Source of the DNA: Micropterus salmoides
Taxonomy: Eukaryota; Chordata; Actinopteri; Centrarchiformes; Centrarchidae
Length of the DNA: 64,000 nucleotides
Direction of reading: 5' to 3'
Assembly (NCBI RefSeq): GCF_014851395.1
Contig: NW_024044681.1
Location: forward strand, 24,863,036-24,927,035
This document shows, piece by piece, positions 1 to 35,200 of this stretch. Each line of letters starts with the position of its first letter. The first letter of the stretch is position 1. The notes below the pieces were generated by a model, which saw only the letters and a program-made list of their open reading frames with translations, was not told the origin of the DNA and searched no databases. The translations under genes were made by a program, and so were the position numbers.

Positions 1-81
1 AGTTCAGTATGTAATATTGCTACATTTAGAAGTAGATATTTGGGAGCATTTTGTTTTTCTATTTTTCCTTCACATTTACAG

Positions 82-22523
<22,442 letters not shown>

Positions 22524-23240
22524 CCAACAAGTGCTTTACACATACAGAGGGAAAATGACACCTACTGAACTGGTACTTGTGTTCATCATTCCTGACAAAA
22601 ACTTTACAACAAATTGATTTTGTCATGAAAAATGCAAAATAATTTTCTTTAACGATTAACAGCATGAATCTTACAAGAAAGCAGAGCAATTTTATTGCAA
22701 AAAATGTCATCTTTAGGAGATGGCAAGAAACTGCCAGTAAAGAAAGATACTTTTTATATGCATATGGCATTCACGCAAAGTGTAGTAATTTTATCCTAAG
22801 TCAAATTGCATAAAAATGTTGCCTCTTTCACCAATTTAGGGACTTTATGGGTTTCCATAATTGTATTATTATTATTTTTTTGTTGTTGTTGTTGTTGTTG
22901 TTGTCCGTTTATGTGAGAATCAGATAAAGTGCCTAAGCAGTAACATAAGTTGCATCAACTAATACAGTACGTAATAGAATGTAGTTGCTAGGAAGTTAGC
23001 TTTACACTTTCTGACTTTATATGAAATCAACAGTTATACTCAAATTCATTATATATTTCCTTTGTGATTATTGTGTTACTGTTACTTATATATCATGTCT
23101 CAGTGAGTGTTTTTTCCTGTGTTTAGTTTTCTTCAGATACTGTAGCAAATATGTTTGAATTTAAATTATTTTATTTATTGTTTTTCATGACTACTTAAAG
23201 TCTGTGATGATAAATAAATTCGGTATTAGAATGTGGCATT
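22524..23240 (+). other. ryr1: ryr1 3' untranslated region (inferred), (TTG)n tract, poly(A) signal
   Basis: Non-coding, AT-rich sequence follows the stop codon. A (TTG)n microsatellite lies at about 22880-22903. The first convincing AATAAA after the stop is at 23213-23218. Cleavage shortly after it would give a 3' UTR of roughly 0.7 kb. This is inferred from sequence only. Confidence 0.5.
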
Positions 23241-24991
23241 GACTTGATCTTGTACTCATTAGCACATGTATAATGTATTTATGTGATCAGTAGTGATGTG
23301 ACTACAGTGTCCTGTCTGTAAAGCCTTAAATGTGCATCTTAATCTGCATCATTTAAAGTATGGATTCAGTTCTGATCAGAAGGTATTTAAATTCAGTTAA
23401 AGTCAGTTGGCGTCTTTGCAAAATCACTTAAAGGTTCCGTTGAATGCTCATTTTCAGGTTCATACTTGTATTTAGGGTTTCTATTATGTTTACATGCTTT
23501 ATTGTTCAAAAAACACATATTTCTCATACTGTCCACTGCTTCAGCATCACCCCCCTCCCTGAAAGCCTACTTGCTTTTGGTTGGCGAGCTTCCCCAAGCA
23601 CAGAAGAAGGACGGGGCTTAGCGGCAGCACACTAAATCAAGGCCTGCATTGCAAGAAGTTTGAAGTTGTTATCAACCCATCCTTGCACTTCAGTCTGAAG
23701 GGAATCCTGGTTTGAACTGTTACTAGTCCTCTTTGTAAAATGGTTTGCAGAAACCCTGAAATCACTCAACGGTAATTGGCCGAAAAGAAGCTCTGTGTAT
23801 TTAAGTTTCAAACGAATAAATTCAATTTCAAATTATGCTATTCAGATTCAGTTTTTCAATTCACTTATTCAAGTTAAACAATACAAATTCAGTATCTGGT
23901 GGCACAAATTCCTGCCTATAGTTTGGTACTACAGAAGCTTTGGACTGCTGGTTCAGAGCCACCTGATAACAGGAGCTACTGTTAGCAAAAGCTGGCGGTT
24001 AGCAATCCGTAGCGTAGCCAGAGGACATCAGAGGGAAAATATTTACCTTTACTTTATAACCCGTAAAAGCACTTTCTTTGGGACACACTGCATAAGACCT
24101 CTATCTCTACGAGCTTGTATGACTGCTAACTCTAGAATGTGGGCTGGTAATTTTGGGGGGCGTGAATGAGATGAACATCTCAGATGTTACACAACATCTC
24201 GTGCTTGTTGGCATTCACAAGTTTTTCAGGTATTTTGGGTGCTCAAGATTTACATCTGAAGGAGAAAACAATGGTGATTGAGGCTCACGGTGTCAGTTAC
24301 ATGCACTGAACTCTTTTTATTCAACTATGCCAAGGGAATTTGTTTTGTTTTTTTTAACACACACACACACACACACGCTTACTGTTTTACACAGTAAAGG
24401 ACAAAGCATGGCTTAATCTAAATGCAGCCATTTATTTGTCATATGTCTTTTCATGACTGTTGTGGAACTGTTGAAAGTAAATTTTAGTGGAAAAATATAA
24501 TGGTGCACTTAGGGGCCACAGTGATGTTCTGGCTAGTGTTGGCTTATCATTAACAGTGATGGATTGGTTACGTTTAATAATTGAAGTAGATGCCTCAGCA
24601 GTTCTTTTGTGTAGTACCATTTGGATTTGAATGAGATGAAATGAGCCCAAGTAGTTTAGTGAAACGGGTTGAAGATGACTTTTAATTCTGTATGTAAAAC
24701 TGAATTGGTATCAAAGAGAAGTATTTTTTTAAAAACAGTTCAGTCATGCTGAGAAGTGTTTTTACACAGTAACTCTGAACACACTGCAGCAGTTTGTGTG
24801 TAATATCTCATCACAGCCCATTTTCATGCCAAGCTTTTGAACTGTGGCCCTGTGGAACATCCCAGCTGAATGGGGATTAACGCTGAGCATTAAAACTCAC
24901 ATTGAGCCTCATGTGCATTTCACCCATCCTGTCCTGGAGCATTTCTCTCTGAGCCTGTGAGACTGAGATACATCGACTGTTAACAGTTAAC
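23241..24991. other. Intergenic: ryr1 to PH-domain gene
   Basis: No gene was recognised in this 1.75-kb stretch. The part from about 23540 to 24250 has a different, GC-richer texture (a C-run at 23551, GGGGGG at 24157) and reads like old interspersed repeat DNA, but I could not assign it to a family. A (CA)n tract lies at 24359-24376. Confidence 0.4.
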
Positions 24992-27900
24992 ATGAACGTC
25001 TCGGGGATCCACCGTGGGATGCTCAGAGTGTATGGTGAGTGGTGATTGTCATTACAGCTGTAGTGACATGTTCTGAGCAATAATGCCTCTCATATAACAA
25101 GCTATTGGAAAGCTGTGTGTTTCTCAGTAGATTTGTATGGTAACTTCTAAATGTGATGAATGTTCACGATCAGTTATAAATGCTTGTTTACACTGCCCTG
25201 TTAGAATAAGAACAGTGTAGATTTTTTAGTAGATTCTGCATCATGGCGGTGTGATGATATTGAATAATTGCTCAATAGGATGCTAAATGTATTTTGTTTT
25301 TCATTGTTTGCCCAAACTCATTAGAGATTTTTCCCAAAATGAGTTAGCAGTTGTGTTGGTACCTAGCATGCTTTAGAGAAAAGAATTTTAGTGATTTTCT
25401 CCTCTAAATCATCCATTATCAACAAAGTTATCAGGATGTTTTAAAACTTAATGTTTTTTTCCAAAATAAATAAATAGCATTATAAAATGGTTTGAACTCA
25501 ATAGCCACATCTGTGTGGCAAACCCTAATGAAAACAAGATTTATACATTAAAAATACATCAGATTAAATTTATAGTTGTTCTTGTTCTATCTTTTACCAT
25601 ACAGCTCTTGCTATTGTTAATTGTTTTTTGCGCTTTAATATAGCGTATCTGTGTGTTTTTACTGTATGGATTATATATAGAATGAGTAAATCCAGATGTG
25701 TGTGTGTGTGATTATATTAGATCTAGATACAGCTGCACACAGCGTCATTGGATTGGTTGAGCCCCATATCCGCTCTCCCTTGATCCTGACTGGCAGAGTG
25801 TTCATGCTTTAATCCAGCTGCATACTGTACCCACAGTGGAAGTCCCCCTGCTATCATGATCACATGGTCATCCCGAAAATAGTCAACAAGCTTTTGGTGT
25901 TGGGTTATGGTTAGAAGCCTGTATAATGACATTTTGATATAATTTCTCTAACAAGTGCTACTAAATTCAAATTCTAATTAGCTTTATTGGCATGAATGCA
26001 TAGCAAAAATATTGCCAAAGCTATATATAAAGTACATAAGGAATTCATTTCATACATTTCATTAGATAAGGAAATAAAACAGCAAAAGTTGTGTTTGTGT
26101 GTGTTAATAAAAAAAAAAAATATATATATATATAAAATATAAAAATAAAAATAAAATATTTAAAAAAGTAAATAAGTAAAACAGTAAGCATGTGTGTGTA
26201 TGTGTGTGTTAAAAAAATTAATTAATAAATAAAAATATATTAAAAATTTAAATAAACTAAGTAAATGACCCAGTAATGTGTGTTATTATAATAATATATT
26301 AAAAAATTTAAATAAAATGAATAGATAAAACCATATATGTGTGTGTGTGTGTATATTAATAGGCAAAACCCCCTAAAATTAATTAATTAGTTCATTAACA
26401 AAAAAAGAAAATCAGTATCAAATGTGAGCTTTAAAAACACAACAATTACTAAAATATCAAACAATCAAAATAATAATAATTTGAAAATTAGTACAATTGA
26501 AAAGTGTCTATTAACTGTTATTATTATTTCAAACCTGCTTCTCTTATCCAGGTGGATTTCTTTTCAAACAGTGGAAGAAGAGGTTTCTGCTCATAACAGC
26601 TGAGGGCAGTCTGGTTGTGTGCCATGATGCATTGTCTCCCCCTGACCAGCTGGTACTGTTGCAGAGCAGTTGTGAGGCAATTGTGGAAGGCAAGGAGATA
26701 CTAGATCTGCCTAAGTTACCCTCTGGCGGATGCAGGGATTGCTGCTTTGCTCTGATCCTCTCCCAGAATAAATACCTGCTGCTGCTGGCTGAGACCCCTG
26801 TAGACTGCAGGTCTGGTGGTCACTGCGCTTTCTATACTAATTACTGTGACTTGTTCTAGTAGAACGAAATGCTGTCTTGGATGCAACTAATGTTCTGTGG
26901 TGCAATTTCTCAGATGTATCACCAGGCAGCCTATTTAAGGGAATAGTTCCAGTATTTTGAGAAATGTGCTTTTTCACTTTTTTCCCCCCATCCTTCAACC
27001 TACAAAGTTATTTCACTGGTGTGCAATTTGATGTATTGATGGATATATAATTTGTATGAAGGTAATAACAGAGTTATCTTTATCACTTTTTAGTCAATGG
27101 CTGAATGTGCTGAGAAAAGTTAAAAAGGTGAGTTAATAAGGCGTTTGCTTATTTAAGGTAATTATTCTGAAACATGTGTAGACTTACTGTATCAAGGCTA
27201 CAGACATGCTAACGGCTCTGTGAAGCTGTACTTTAATTAATTAATTTTAAGCTAAATGCTAACATTATCAGGGGCCGCGCCTTTGTTCCAACAGACCATT
27301 GTTCTCAAACACCAATAGTCCAAAAATGTCCCACTGGACCAAAAGCCCAATTGTCTGAGAGCCATTTATCTTGAAAACAAACACCCATAGCTCCGAAATT
27401 CCCTGTAGTGGTTAGTTCAGTGAATCTTAGCAGAAAGTTAGCCTATCAATGGCAAATCCCCCAATGACACAGTATTTTAATCCAAACCATGATATTTTCC
27501 TAACAAGGTAGTGCCTAAATCTTACCAAACTGTGACCGTTTCACAACGTGAACTACGTGGCACTAAGGATTTATAGTAGAAAGTAGTAGTAGGCCTGAGG
27601 GCAAACTCCCATGTGCATATTTTTGCAGCAATGGGCTTTTGTTTTTCGGGATAAATAGCTTTTGGACAAAACATTTTTCGACTATTAGTAATGGGCCATA
27701 CCAAAAATTAACACATGGATATCTGAACGAAAATTAATGGCAATCCAGCCAATAATTATTGAAATAGTTCTGTTTGTACCAAAGTAGTGGGAAACTGAAC
27801 AGAAAATTGTCTTTTGTTTCTTTACACTTTCTTTATCATTTGTAGATTCCTTAGTCTTGTCGCTGAATGACATTCTTGTAATTCTTGGCCAACCCATATT

Positions 27901-28586
27901 TTTCCTTAACAGTACTTTTATTCTATTTTCTACAGAGTCTCTCATCACCTCTCAGTTCTTGTAAGCGGCATCATGTGCCACCACCACGCATTACTCTCCA
28001 AGATCTGGTGCCTGAGCAAATCCTGGACAAAGAGCCACCAACTCCAGCAGTTAGCGACACAGAGGCTCCCTCCCCTGGGCCTTTAACCTGTGCCTCTCCG
28101 AGGGAGAAAGGTAGGGTGTGTGCTCAGGGTAAACAGTTTAACAGTTTTGCTCTGTGAGCTGCACAGGTTCATCAGATTTTGTTTGACCTATGATAACAAC
28201 ATGTCAAACAAACATATCTGTTTTTTTTCCTGAATCAAACAGGCAGGAATTCTCCACGTTCTAAGTATTGTAAAGGAGGTGCACATTCAGCAGGGTGTCT
28301 GCGTCACGGCAGTGTTAGTAATGCCCAAGCAGTGAGGGCGGTTTATGTGCTTATGGGAGGAGCTGCCGCTTCCTCTGCTATGGGTTACCTCGGCGCATGC
28401 TCGCTCTCTAATCTGGAAGCCAAAGCTCCTGACCTGCCACTCAACACGGATTTCTCTGGCATGGGACCAGCAGGAGGGTACCACACTGGCTGCACCGCAC
28501 TCGACTCCCCTCACTTCAGCAGCTTTGACTTTGAAGTGGCAGACTCTGATTTCGATGCTTTTGATTGTGGTGGATTTACTTTTTAA
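24992..28586 (+). CDS. PH-domain protein, 284 residues, family not recognised
   Basis: Five exons (24992-25034, 26552-26810, 27094-27127, 27936-28110, 28243-28586) join in consistent phase from ATG to TAA. The N-terminal ~110 residues form a pleckstrin-homology fold: MNVSGIHRGMLRVYG, then GGFLFKQWKKRFLLITAEG (strands 1-2 with basic loop), a cysteine-rich middle (GGCRDCCFALIL), and the terminal helix with the signature tryptophan (QWLNVLRKVKK). A Pro/Ser/Thr-rich linker follows (PPPRITLQDLVPEQI, KEPPTPAVSD). A Gly/Ala-rich hydrophobic stretch comes next (VYVLMGGAAASSAMGYLGA), and the tail is rich in Asp and Phe, ending GGFTF. A PH domain plus C-terminal hydrophobic stretch recalls evectins (PLEKHB), but sequence similarity to them is weak, so I give no name. 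It probably binds membranes through phosphoinositides. Confidence 0.85.
25963..26060 (-). repeat. 3' end of a Tx1/L1-like LINE (minus strand), followed by AT-rich low complexity
   Basis: Read on the minus strand, the stretch is ...gctttggcaatattt...gccaataaagctaatt..., the usual 3' terminus of fish Tx1/L1-type retrotransposons. It is 5'-truncated and has no coding part. From 26100 to 26470 the intron continues as A/T-rich low-complexity DNA with several (TG)n runs. Family assignment is from memory of the tail only. Confidence 0.45.
27128..27935 (+). other. Intron 3 of the PH-domain gene with unclassified repeat-like DNA
   Basis: Between 27270 and 27720 there is a patchwork of near-repeating words (accaatagtccaaaa, gaccaaaagcccaa, gaccattgttct). 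It does not look like single-copy intron and I cannot assign it to a family. No coding potential was seen. Confidence 0.3.
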
Positions 28587-29000
28587 TCACATGCTGCATA
28601 GAGGCTCAACTATGTTCACCAGCTAGTCACTAACTTAGTCTGTCTGCAGTTTGTTGCTCAGTGAGTAGGGCAGTATAGGCATTAAACTGGTCCAACTAGA
28701 CCTCCTGGATTATATTTCACTGACACACCAGTAACTAACTAACATCAATACGTCCCCTCGTGTTATTGTAACGCAGGGGATGTTTTTGGTCTGAATCCTT
28801 GCTAAGGGTGTGACAATTCTTTCAATTATAAGAATATTTTGTATTGTGATTTCTTTAGGCCCTGCGACCCTGTACACAGGATAAGCGGTTGACAATGGAT
28901 GGATGGATGGATTTCTTTAGGATATACTGTAACACCTATGCTAATTTTGTGCATATTGACCCAGCTCAGCCCTTGTATGTTTATTATCTGTCAAAATAAA
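28587..29000 (+). other. 3' UTR of the PH-domain gene (inferred), poly(A) signal 28995-29000
   Basis: Sequence after TAA to the first strong AATAAA (28995-29000). It contains the small retrotransposon tail described next. Confidence 0.45.
28860..28909 (+). mobile_element. 50-bp RTE/Rex3-like LINE tail with a perfect 12-bp target duplication
   Basis: The segment reads ccctg...acaggataagcggttgacaatggatggatggatg, the usual 3' end of fish RTE-type elements with (GATG)n. It is bounded on both sides by gatttctttagg (28848-28859 and 28910-28921). It is therefore an extremely 5'-truncated insertion, in the inferred 3' UTR of the PH-domain gene. Confidence 0.75.
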
Positions 29001-29698
29001 GTGATTAGTGATTATGTCATAAGAATTTCTGAGAATGATTAATATGCTATGTAGGCCTATGTGTTTTGTTGTGAACTATGCCATGGATACCACTGTATAG
29101 GGACTATTAGATTTGCAACCTGACACACTTGTGTACAATTTCTACGTTGTAGTATTATGCTAATCTTTTAACCTTAAATGGATTAAAATACAGTCAATCT
29201 GCATCAGATTTTCACAGTTACAGTTCCACAATCTCTGAATGTGGACGAATTAACTATAGGGTTTGGCAGAATCTCAGCATCATCTGCTTTTGTGCATGTC
29301 CTGTGTTTCTTTCAAATATCCAGCTGTTATAGTGCTTTATGTTAGCTATAAGTAATAATAAGTAATTTATGTTATTTCTATTTGAGCCCATTTGACTTAT
29401 ATGAATAAAACATGACATGAGGAAATGTGTCAGTTATACATCAGGATCGCTTGTATAGTAGCATTGTCTTATGTTTGCAGTTTCACACATGCCTGAGGCA
29501 ATGTGGGTGAAAAGGTGATAGTTTCCTGAGGCAGAGAGAACAGCAAGTGAGGAAGGCAGGCAGGTTTTTAAAAATAAGATTCCTCAAAAAAAAAAAATCC
29601 GGGGAGGGGAAGGGTGTGGAGGTCAGGTGTGTGATTAGAGATGACAGACAGGTGAGTCTTGGCACCAAACCCCTGGAACGGCCCATTACTCCACTGCC

Positions 29699-29700
<2 letters not shown>

Positions 29701-29747
<47 letters not shown>
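29701..29747 (+). repeat. (GA)n microsatellite
   Basis: About 23 uninterrupted GA dinucleotides. The long open frames overlapping it on both strands are produced by the repeat and are not genes. Confidence 0.95.
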
Positions 29748-29749
<2 letters not shown>

Positions 29750-30059
29750 TGTTGACAACAAACAGACAGACAGTGAACACAGCCTGGCCATAGAAAATGG
29801 TCGCCACAGACAAAGCTGGCTACCAGAAGAGGAGAAACTCTGCTCCCAGTGAGGCAGAAGACAGATAGAGACAGAGATACACTTTCTAAGCTCATGTCCA
29901 AAATATAAAACCTTAAGAATAAAACACTTCCAAAACATTTGCCAAAAATACCCCAAATTCAAATTTAAATCAGACAGACAGCAAAATATATCTCCTCATG
30001 TCACAAACCAGTGGAAAATAAGACTAGACTAACACATAAATTAAATAACTGTACTGTAA

Positions 30060-30245
30060 TATTTTCAGTGTAAGATATGTTTTGTTTTTTGTTTTGTTCA
30101 TTTTAGTGTTTTTTCTCTCTATTGTTTTTAAAATGTCATTTTATTGTTTATTACTTATATGTATATATGATTTTTTTTATTGTTTATATGTGAATTTGTG
30201 CTTTGGCAACATTGTTTACCTAAACATTAATGCCAATAAAGTTAA
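30060..30245 (+). repeat. 3' end of a Tx1/L1-like LINE (plus strand)
   Basis: T-rich sequence ending gctttggcaacattg...atgccaataaagtt, the same terminal motif as the minus-strand copy at 25963-26060. It is 5'-truncated; the upstream A-rich part (29880-30000) may belong to it. Confidence 0.45.
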
Positions 30246-30799
30246 TGAAAAAATGAAGAATAATAGAGAGAGAGAACACAGACAGACAAGCATCTAGCAT
30301 GCATACAAAATTTAATTCAACATGACTATAGCACAGTTATACTGTTTTAAGAAGTCTGATTTTCATAATACTACTCTAGCTATATTTTGGTCTTGAGACA
30401 ATAAGGCAAATACTGGCCATTTTAAATTGAAATGTTTCCTGCACATTTATAAAACATAAAAAATACAAAATTCAGTCACGTTTCTTCTGCTGCAGTGTGC
30501 ATGGCTTTCTGAGGAACTCACTTATTTTTTCTTTTTTACGGAGGGGTGTAAATAAGGGGTTTGGGTCAAACTTGCCAAAGGGGCTCTTGAGCACAGACAT
30601 CTGGCCAAACGGGCAATTAACATCCACAAAAAGAAGAAATGTTTTCACTCAACCTCCACCAACCTGCTCTTCTGCTTCCTGTAGCCTACTCAGTTTTTCC
30701 AGTGTTTCGACTGGTGCTTTATCCCAAAATGAATCATGGCTATTCAATGGCATGCTTCAACGGTGATAACAGAAAAGCATCCATGCCAGTATCTTAAGC

Positions 30800-31596
30800 T
30801 ATAAAGTGAATTAGCTTAATTTAAACAAAGATAAAACTGAAGTGATTGTTTTGGGGGCCAGTGAAGAATGATTAAAAGTCACTGCTCAGCTTTAATCTGT
30901 AATGTTAAAAACTCAGACCTTAATTTTAGCAGCCCCTTTAGGAAAATTACAAAGTCAGCCTACTGAAGAATATATCAAGGATTAAAAAGCTGATGGCTCA
31001 GCAGGACCTGGAAAACTTGTGCATGCATTTATCTTATCGACTCAACTACTATTATGGTGTCTTTAAAGGGTTTCCTGAAAAATTGATCAGACAGCTGCAG
31101 CTCCAGTCCTCACTAAGACCAAAAAGGTGGATCACATCACTCCACTTCTAAGGTCTTTAGAGTGGCTTCCTGTCTGTCAGAGAACTTATTTTAAAATACA
31201 GCTGTTGGTTTATAAAGCACTGAATAGCTTAGGGCCTCTCAGGTTGTCTGGGACAGGTCTGCTTTCTGTCCCCAGAGTCAAAACTAAACAGGGAGAAGCA
31301 GCATTCAGTTTTTATGCTCCATATATCTGGAATAAACTCCCAAAAAACTGCAGGTCTGCTGAAACTCTCAGTTCTTTTAAATCAAGACTGAAGGCTTTTC
31401 TTTTTAACGCTTCCTTTTATTAAATAATTTAATGCTGTAGATTAACATCTTACACTATACACTGTAACTTTCACTGTCTGTTCTGTTTTTATTTTCTCTT
31501 TTAAAAAATATTTCCCCCATGTTGATTATGTTTTACATAAAGCACTTTGAATTTCCCTGTTATTGAAATGTGCTATACAAATAAACTCGTCTTGTC
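30800..31596 (+). mobile_element. L2-type LINE fragment (3' end of the reverse-transcriptase ORF plus tail)
   Basis: Broken translation matches the longer copy at 49745-52105. It starts with a decayed LNKDKTEVIVLGASEE-like segment. The open piece 31127-31423 includes [20 protein letters not shown] and IWNKLPKNCRSAETLSSFK. The 3' tail is aaagcactttgaa...gtgctatacaaataaa. The fragment is 5'-truncated and has several frame breaks, so it is an old inactive copy of a chicken-repeat-1/L2 clade retrotransposon. Confidence 0.75.
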
Positions 31597-32211
31597 TTAA
31601 TTAACCACCCTCTGTAATAATCAGCTTTTACGAATAATACATGGTGATAAAGAAATTTTACGAATCACGTTTTTAGGGAAGCTTGGCTCCTACGAACTCC
31701 ACTAAAAACATTAGGGGTTACTGATTCATGCACGAGGGAGAACTTTCACGAAGGGACCGACAGGCATGCTGTTCCGACATCACCATCGAAGCGTGGCGGT
31801 GCAATGCGCTATGTGATCCGCACCCTGTTGTTACTGTAGGCTACATCTTCCTGCCTGGTTTTGGATTCAATTAACCTGTTCAAGATAACGTATCATTTTA
31901 AAAACCACACAAACGCCATGTTTGTAAATGTTAAATGTTGTTAAAATAAGAAATACATTTTCATTCCACTAGTCTCTGTTGTGGATCACGCTTTCACGAT
32001 GCTGCGTATGCGTAGTGCGCCAGACAGCAAACACAACGCAGGACGGTTTCTCTATTCTTCCACGCTCGTCACTGCGTAGCCACGCCTGGTTTAGTGTATA
32101 GTGGGCAGTGCAGTAGCAGCAGTGGTGGTAGCCGACCCCCCCTCCCACTGTCTCTGCAGATATTACTCGCAGCCTGTCTATTCCAGGCATGGATGACGGT
32201 TGCACTCAGAC

Positions 32212-35200
32212 ATGGCACTGCGACATTACACTCTCGACTTCAACCTCTCTACGGCAGGTGAGATGAGCGCGGTGAGCGGTCAGTGCATTCAGGTTACACT
32301 CACTGCATCAGTGCTGCATGCTAGCTAGCGGGCTAGCATGCTAACAGTAACCTGCGAGTCTGTCACTGCCCTTCAAAACAGAAGCGTTGTAATGATGTGG
32401 GTGAAACATAATGACATAACGTTACATATGTAATATATATTTTGACAAATTAGGCGTCTAAGCTCAAATTGGGTAAAATGTTTAATTTGAATGCTATTTG
32501 AATGCTCGCGTGTTGTTAGACGTGAATTTTTTTTTTAAAACTTGGACAGCAGCTCAATACCACTGGGGCAGAACTCCAGCCTGCACAGTCGCACAGGATG
32601 TGGCGCAGTTTCGGCCATTTCTGTAGTTTTATGTGTTGATGTCTTACCAACCGTAAAGACGAATAGTGGGGCTGACGCTGAGACTGGTTCAAGTGTGACC
32701 AAACTCTTATACCGCAGTTAGACCAGCATTAACCTACTTGGTTTATTTTTTAAGCACAGATGATGAATTATGTCATGAAAAAACCCCGAACTAAATCTAG
32801 GGTTTGAATTATGTCTGTGTTATCGATGAAAAAGTAGAAGAGTATTAGCCATAGAAAGACTTCTCTTTTTTGAACTGCTTCATATACTTCTGGCTAGTCT
32901 ATAACTAATCTATAACAATGCATTATATTTATATATTTTATAAACTGACTATGTGTATTGTTTGTTATGCTTGATTTTTCTATAAATGCATTACTTCCAA
33001 AATCCTAAATAGTCCATGAAATAAGAAATTGTAATCCAACATTATTAGTGAAACAGATTCTTAGAGCGCAAGCGGATGACAGTAATGCAGTTGACAGTTT
33101 GGGGGGGCTGGTGGGCCGAGCAGGTGACAGGTGAACTACTGAGTTGGTGACAACTGATCACGTTACATAAATTCAACCATGGTGTTCTGTCGAGAGCACA
33201 GACAATGAGGAACTTGTAAGAGACAATGTAAAATGCTGAAGGTGCAGTGATAACAATGGCGAATAACATGTTATAGAAAGGTGTTAACTATGTCATTTGG
33301 CTCGGGCCTACCATAGTAAAAGACAAGGTTGTGCTGTGTTTATAACACAAGACAAAATGAGAGCATCATTGCAAAACAGATTGCTGCACAGTTATCATTA
33401 TGTCTCAGTTATCTTGTTTCAACTATGCCTCGGTGTAACTTGTTTTCTTAACGGAGGAGCTTTGATGTCAGTCCCAATTATCTGGCAAGAATGTGGAATT
33501 ATGAGATACCGGTACATATATTATTACAAGTAATGTATTTATGTACAGTTCTGAGGTGTTTATGTATTTGTATTTATTCCCCCTCTAGACTCTATAATGC
33601 CAAGAAATTTATGTGATGGCTAAAATTTGTTGTAACATTGCATATTAAAAAGCTAAATGGGCATGAAAAAAACCCAAGTATTTATAGTATCCTGCATAAT
33701 GAGTATTTTTCCTTAATTCTCAAGTACATTTTTCAATAATATTCATGTACTTTTGCTTGTGCATTTTTTACTTTGTGGTGTTGCTGAGTAAAGGATCTGA
33801 GTATTTCTTTTACCACTGATGCAGCGAATGCATAAAGGGGCCAGATTATTACAATCTTTTCATTGCTTCACCCTCTTGTCTTTTCCTAGTTGACTCTGCT
33901 TCGACAGTTCCTGGACTACTGTCCATATTTCATGAACAGGAAATGACAGAGACTGTCCATGACACAAATGGACATGGATACCTTGCTACTCTTGTAGGCA
34001 AGCATGGCCGGTAAGAACAACATTTGTTGCTTGCTGAATTCTTTTTTTCTTTTTTTTGTCTGTGGTACAGATGCAGGAATTTCCAGAATCATCTCAGTCG
34101 TATAGTTTATTAGATGATATTAGTTTCACATTTTGCTGAAACATGCACATTATAACTGGGGGGAAAAAAGCTTTTATGTACTCTGCTCCCCTCACCCACA
34201 GTCTTCAAAAATATTGGTGAATGAATTGTTTGGTACTTGTCACTGTGTGTAAGTATTTTAATTATTTTGACACAATATTGTGTATCATATATGTTTATCA
34301 TGAAGAAGATGGAGACAGAAGTTGTTGTTGTTGTTATTATGTTATGGAAAAGGGGATTTGAATAATCAGATTTTCCATGATCTGTGTAAACATCATATCT
34401 TCAATATGATCAAAACTAGGATAAGACTTAAAACCGTGATGTTAAACATACTCAATGTTTCTTCCTTATATAGTTTCAACCCTGCATTGTCGTTTGTAGA
34501 GAGAAAGTTGTGGATCAAATGTTTGAGTTGTGTGATTTGAATTAACCACAAATGTCTTGGCTTATTTTTAGGATGCTTCCAGCTAGGGCTGCACAATTAA
34601 TCAAATATTGATCGCGATTACAATTTTAGCTTCCCACAGTTAAAATAACATGATTGATGGCGATATCGTTTAAAATGCATGCTCTGCTCATGGAAAACTC
34701 AAGTCAATATAGTCAAATCAAGTGCTTCCTAAACTTACAGCAAAAGGGGGTGATTTGGCTGCGCGCCCACCCTCCTGGTGCTACAGTCCAGAGTAAACTG
34801 TCCGCATCTGTCCGACACAGAATGGTATAGAGAATCCGGTCAATTTTCAAAATAAACCCCCCTGTACATACTCCTGATCATAAATCAACAAAAAATTGAG
34901 ATAAAACAGACAGAAAATAACCATTTATCTACAGAAGCACAAAAAATAAGTACTGATTACCAAATACACAAAATCTAAACATGTCTGCAAAATCAGGAAG
35001 GTAAAAGGCTCTGATTCTGAAATGCTCCCTGTGGCATATGCAGCTGTGCAGACAACCAAACAGAACTGGGTCGCAGAGAGCTGTTTCTGGTAAGCCATAG
35101 GTAGAAGCACAAAAAGGACAAAATAATAACAAGCCAACAATGTTCTCAGCTGCTGAAATGCGTACAGAGGACGGGACGAAACCGTGGTGAAGCAGCAGTT

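Larger units (their letters stand above)
29001..32211. other. Region between the PH-domain gene and sms
   Basis: No gene was recognised in 3.2 kb apart from retrotransposon fragments (listed separately). The last ~350 bp before sms (about 31730-32211) are GC-richer with several CpG dinucleotides and probably hold the sms promoter and 5' UTR. I see no clear TATA box there. Confidence 0.5.

Noticed and set aside
23795..24169. 124-residue plus-strand open frame after ryr1
   Set aside because: No start context, no splice partners and no recognisable motif. The region looks like repeat DNA.
29483..29962. Open frames of 70-160 residues around 29.7 kb on both strands
   Set aside because: Built by the (GA)n microsatellite (ER and SL repeats). 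No family similarity.
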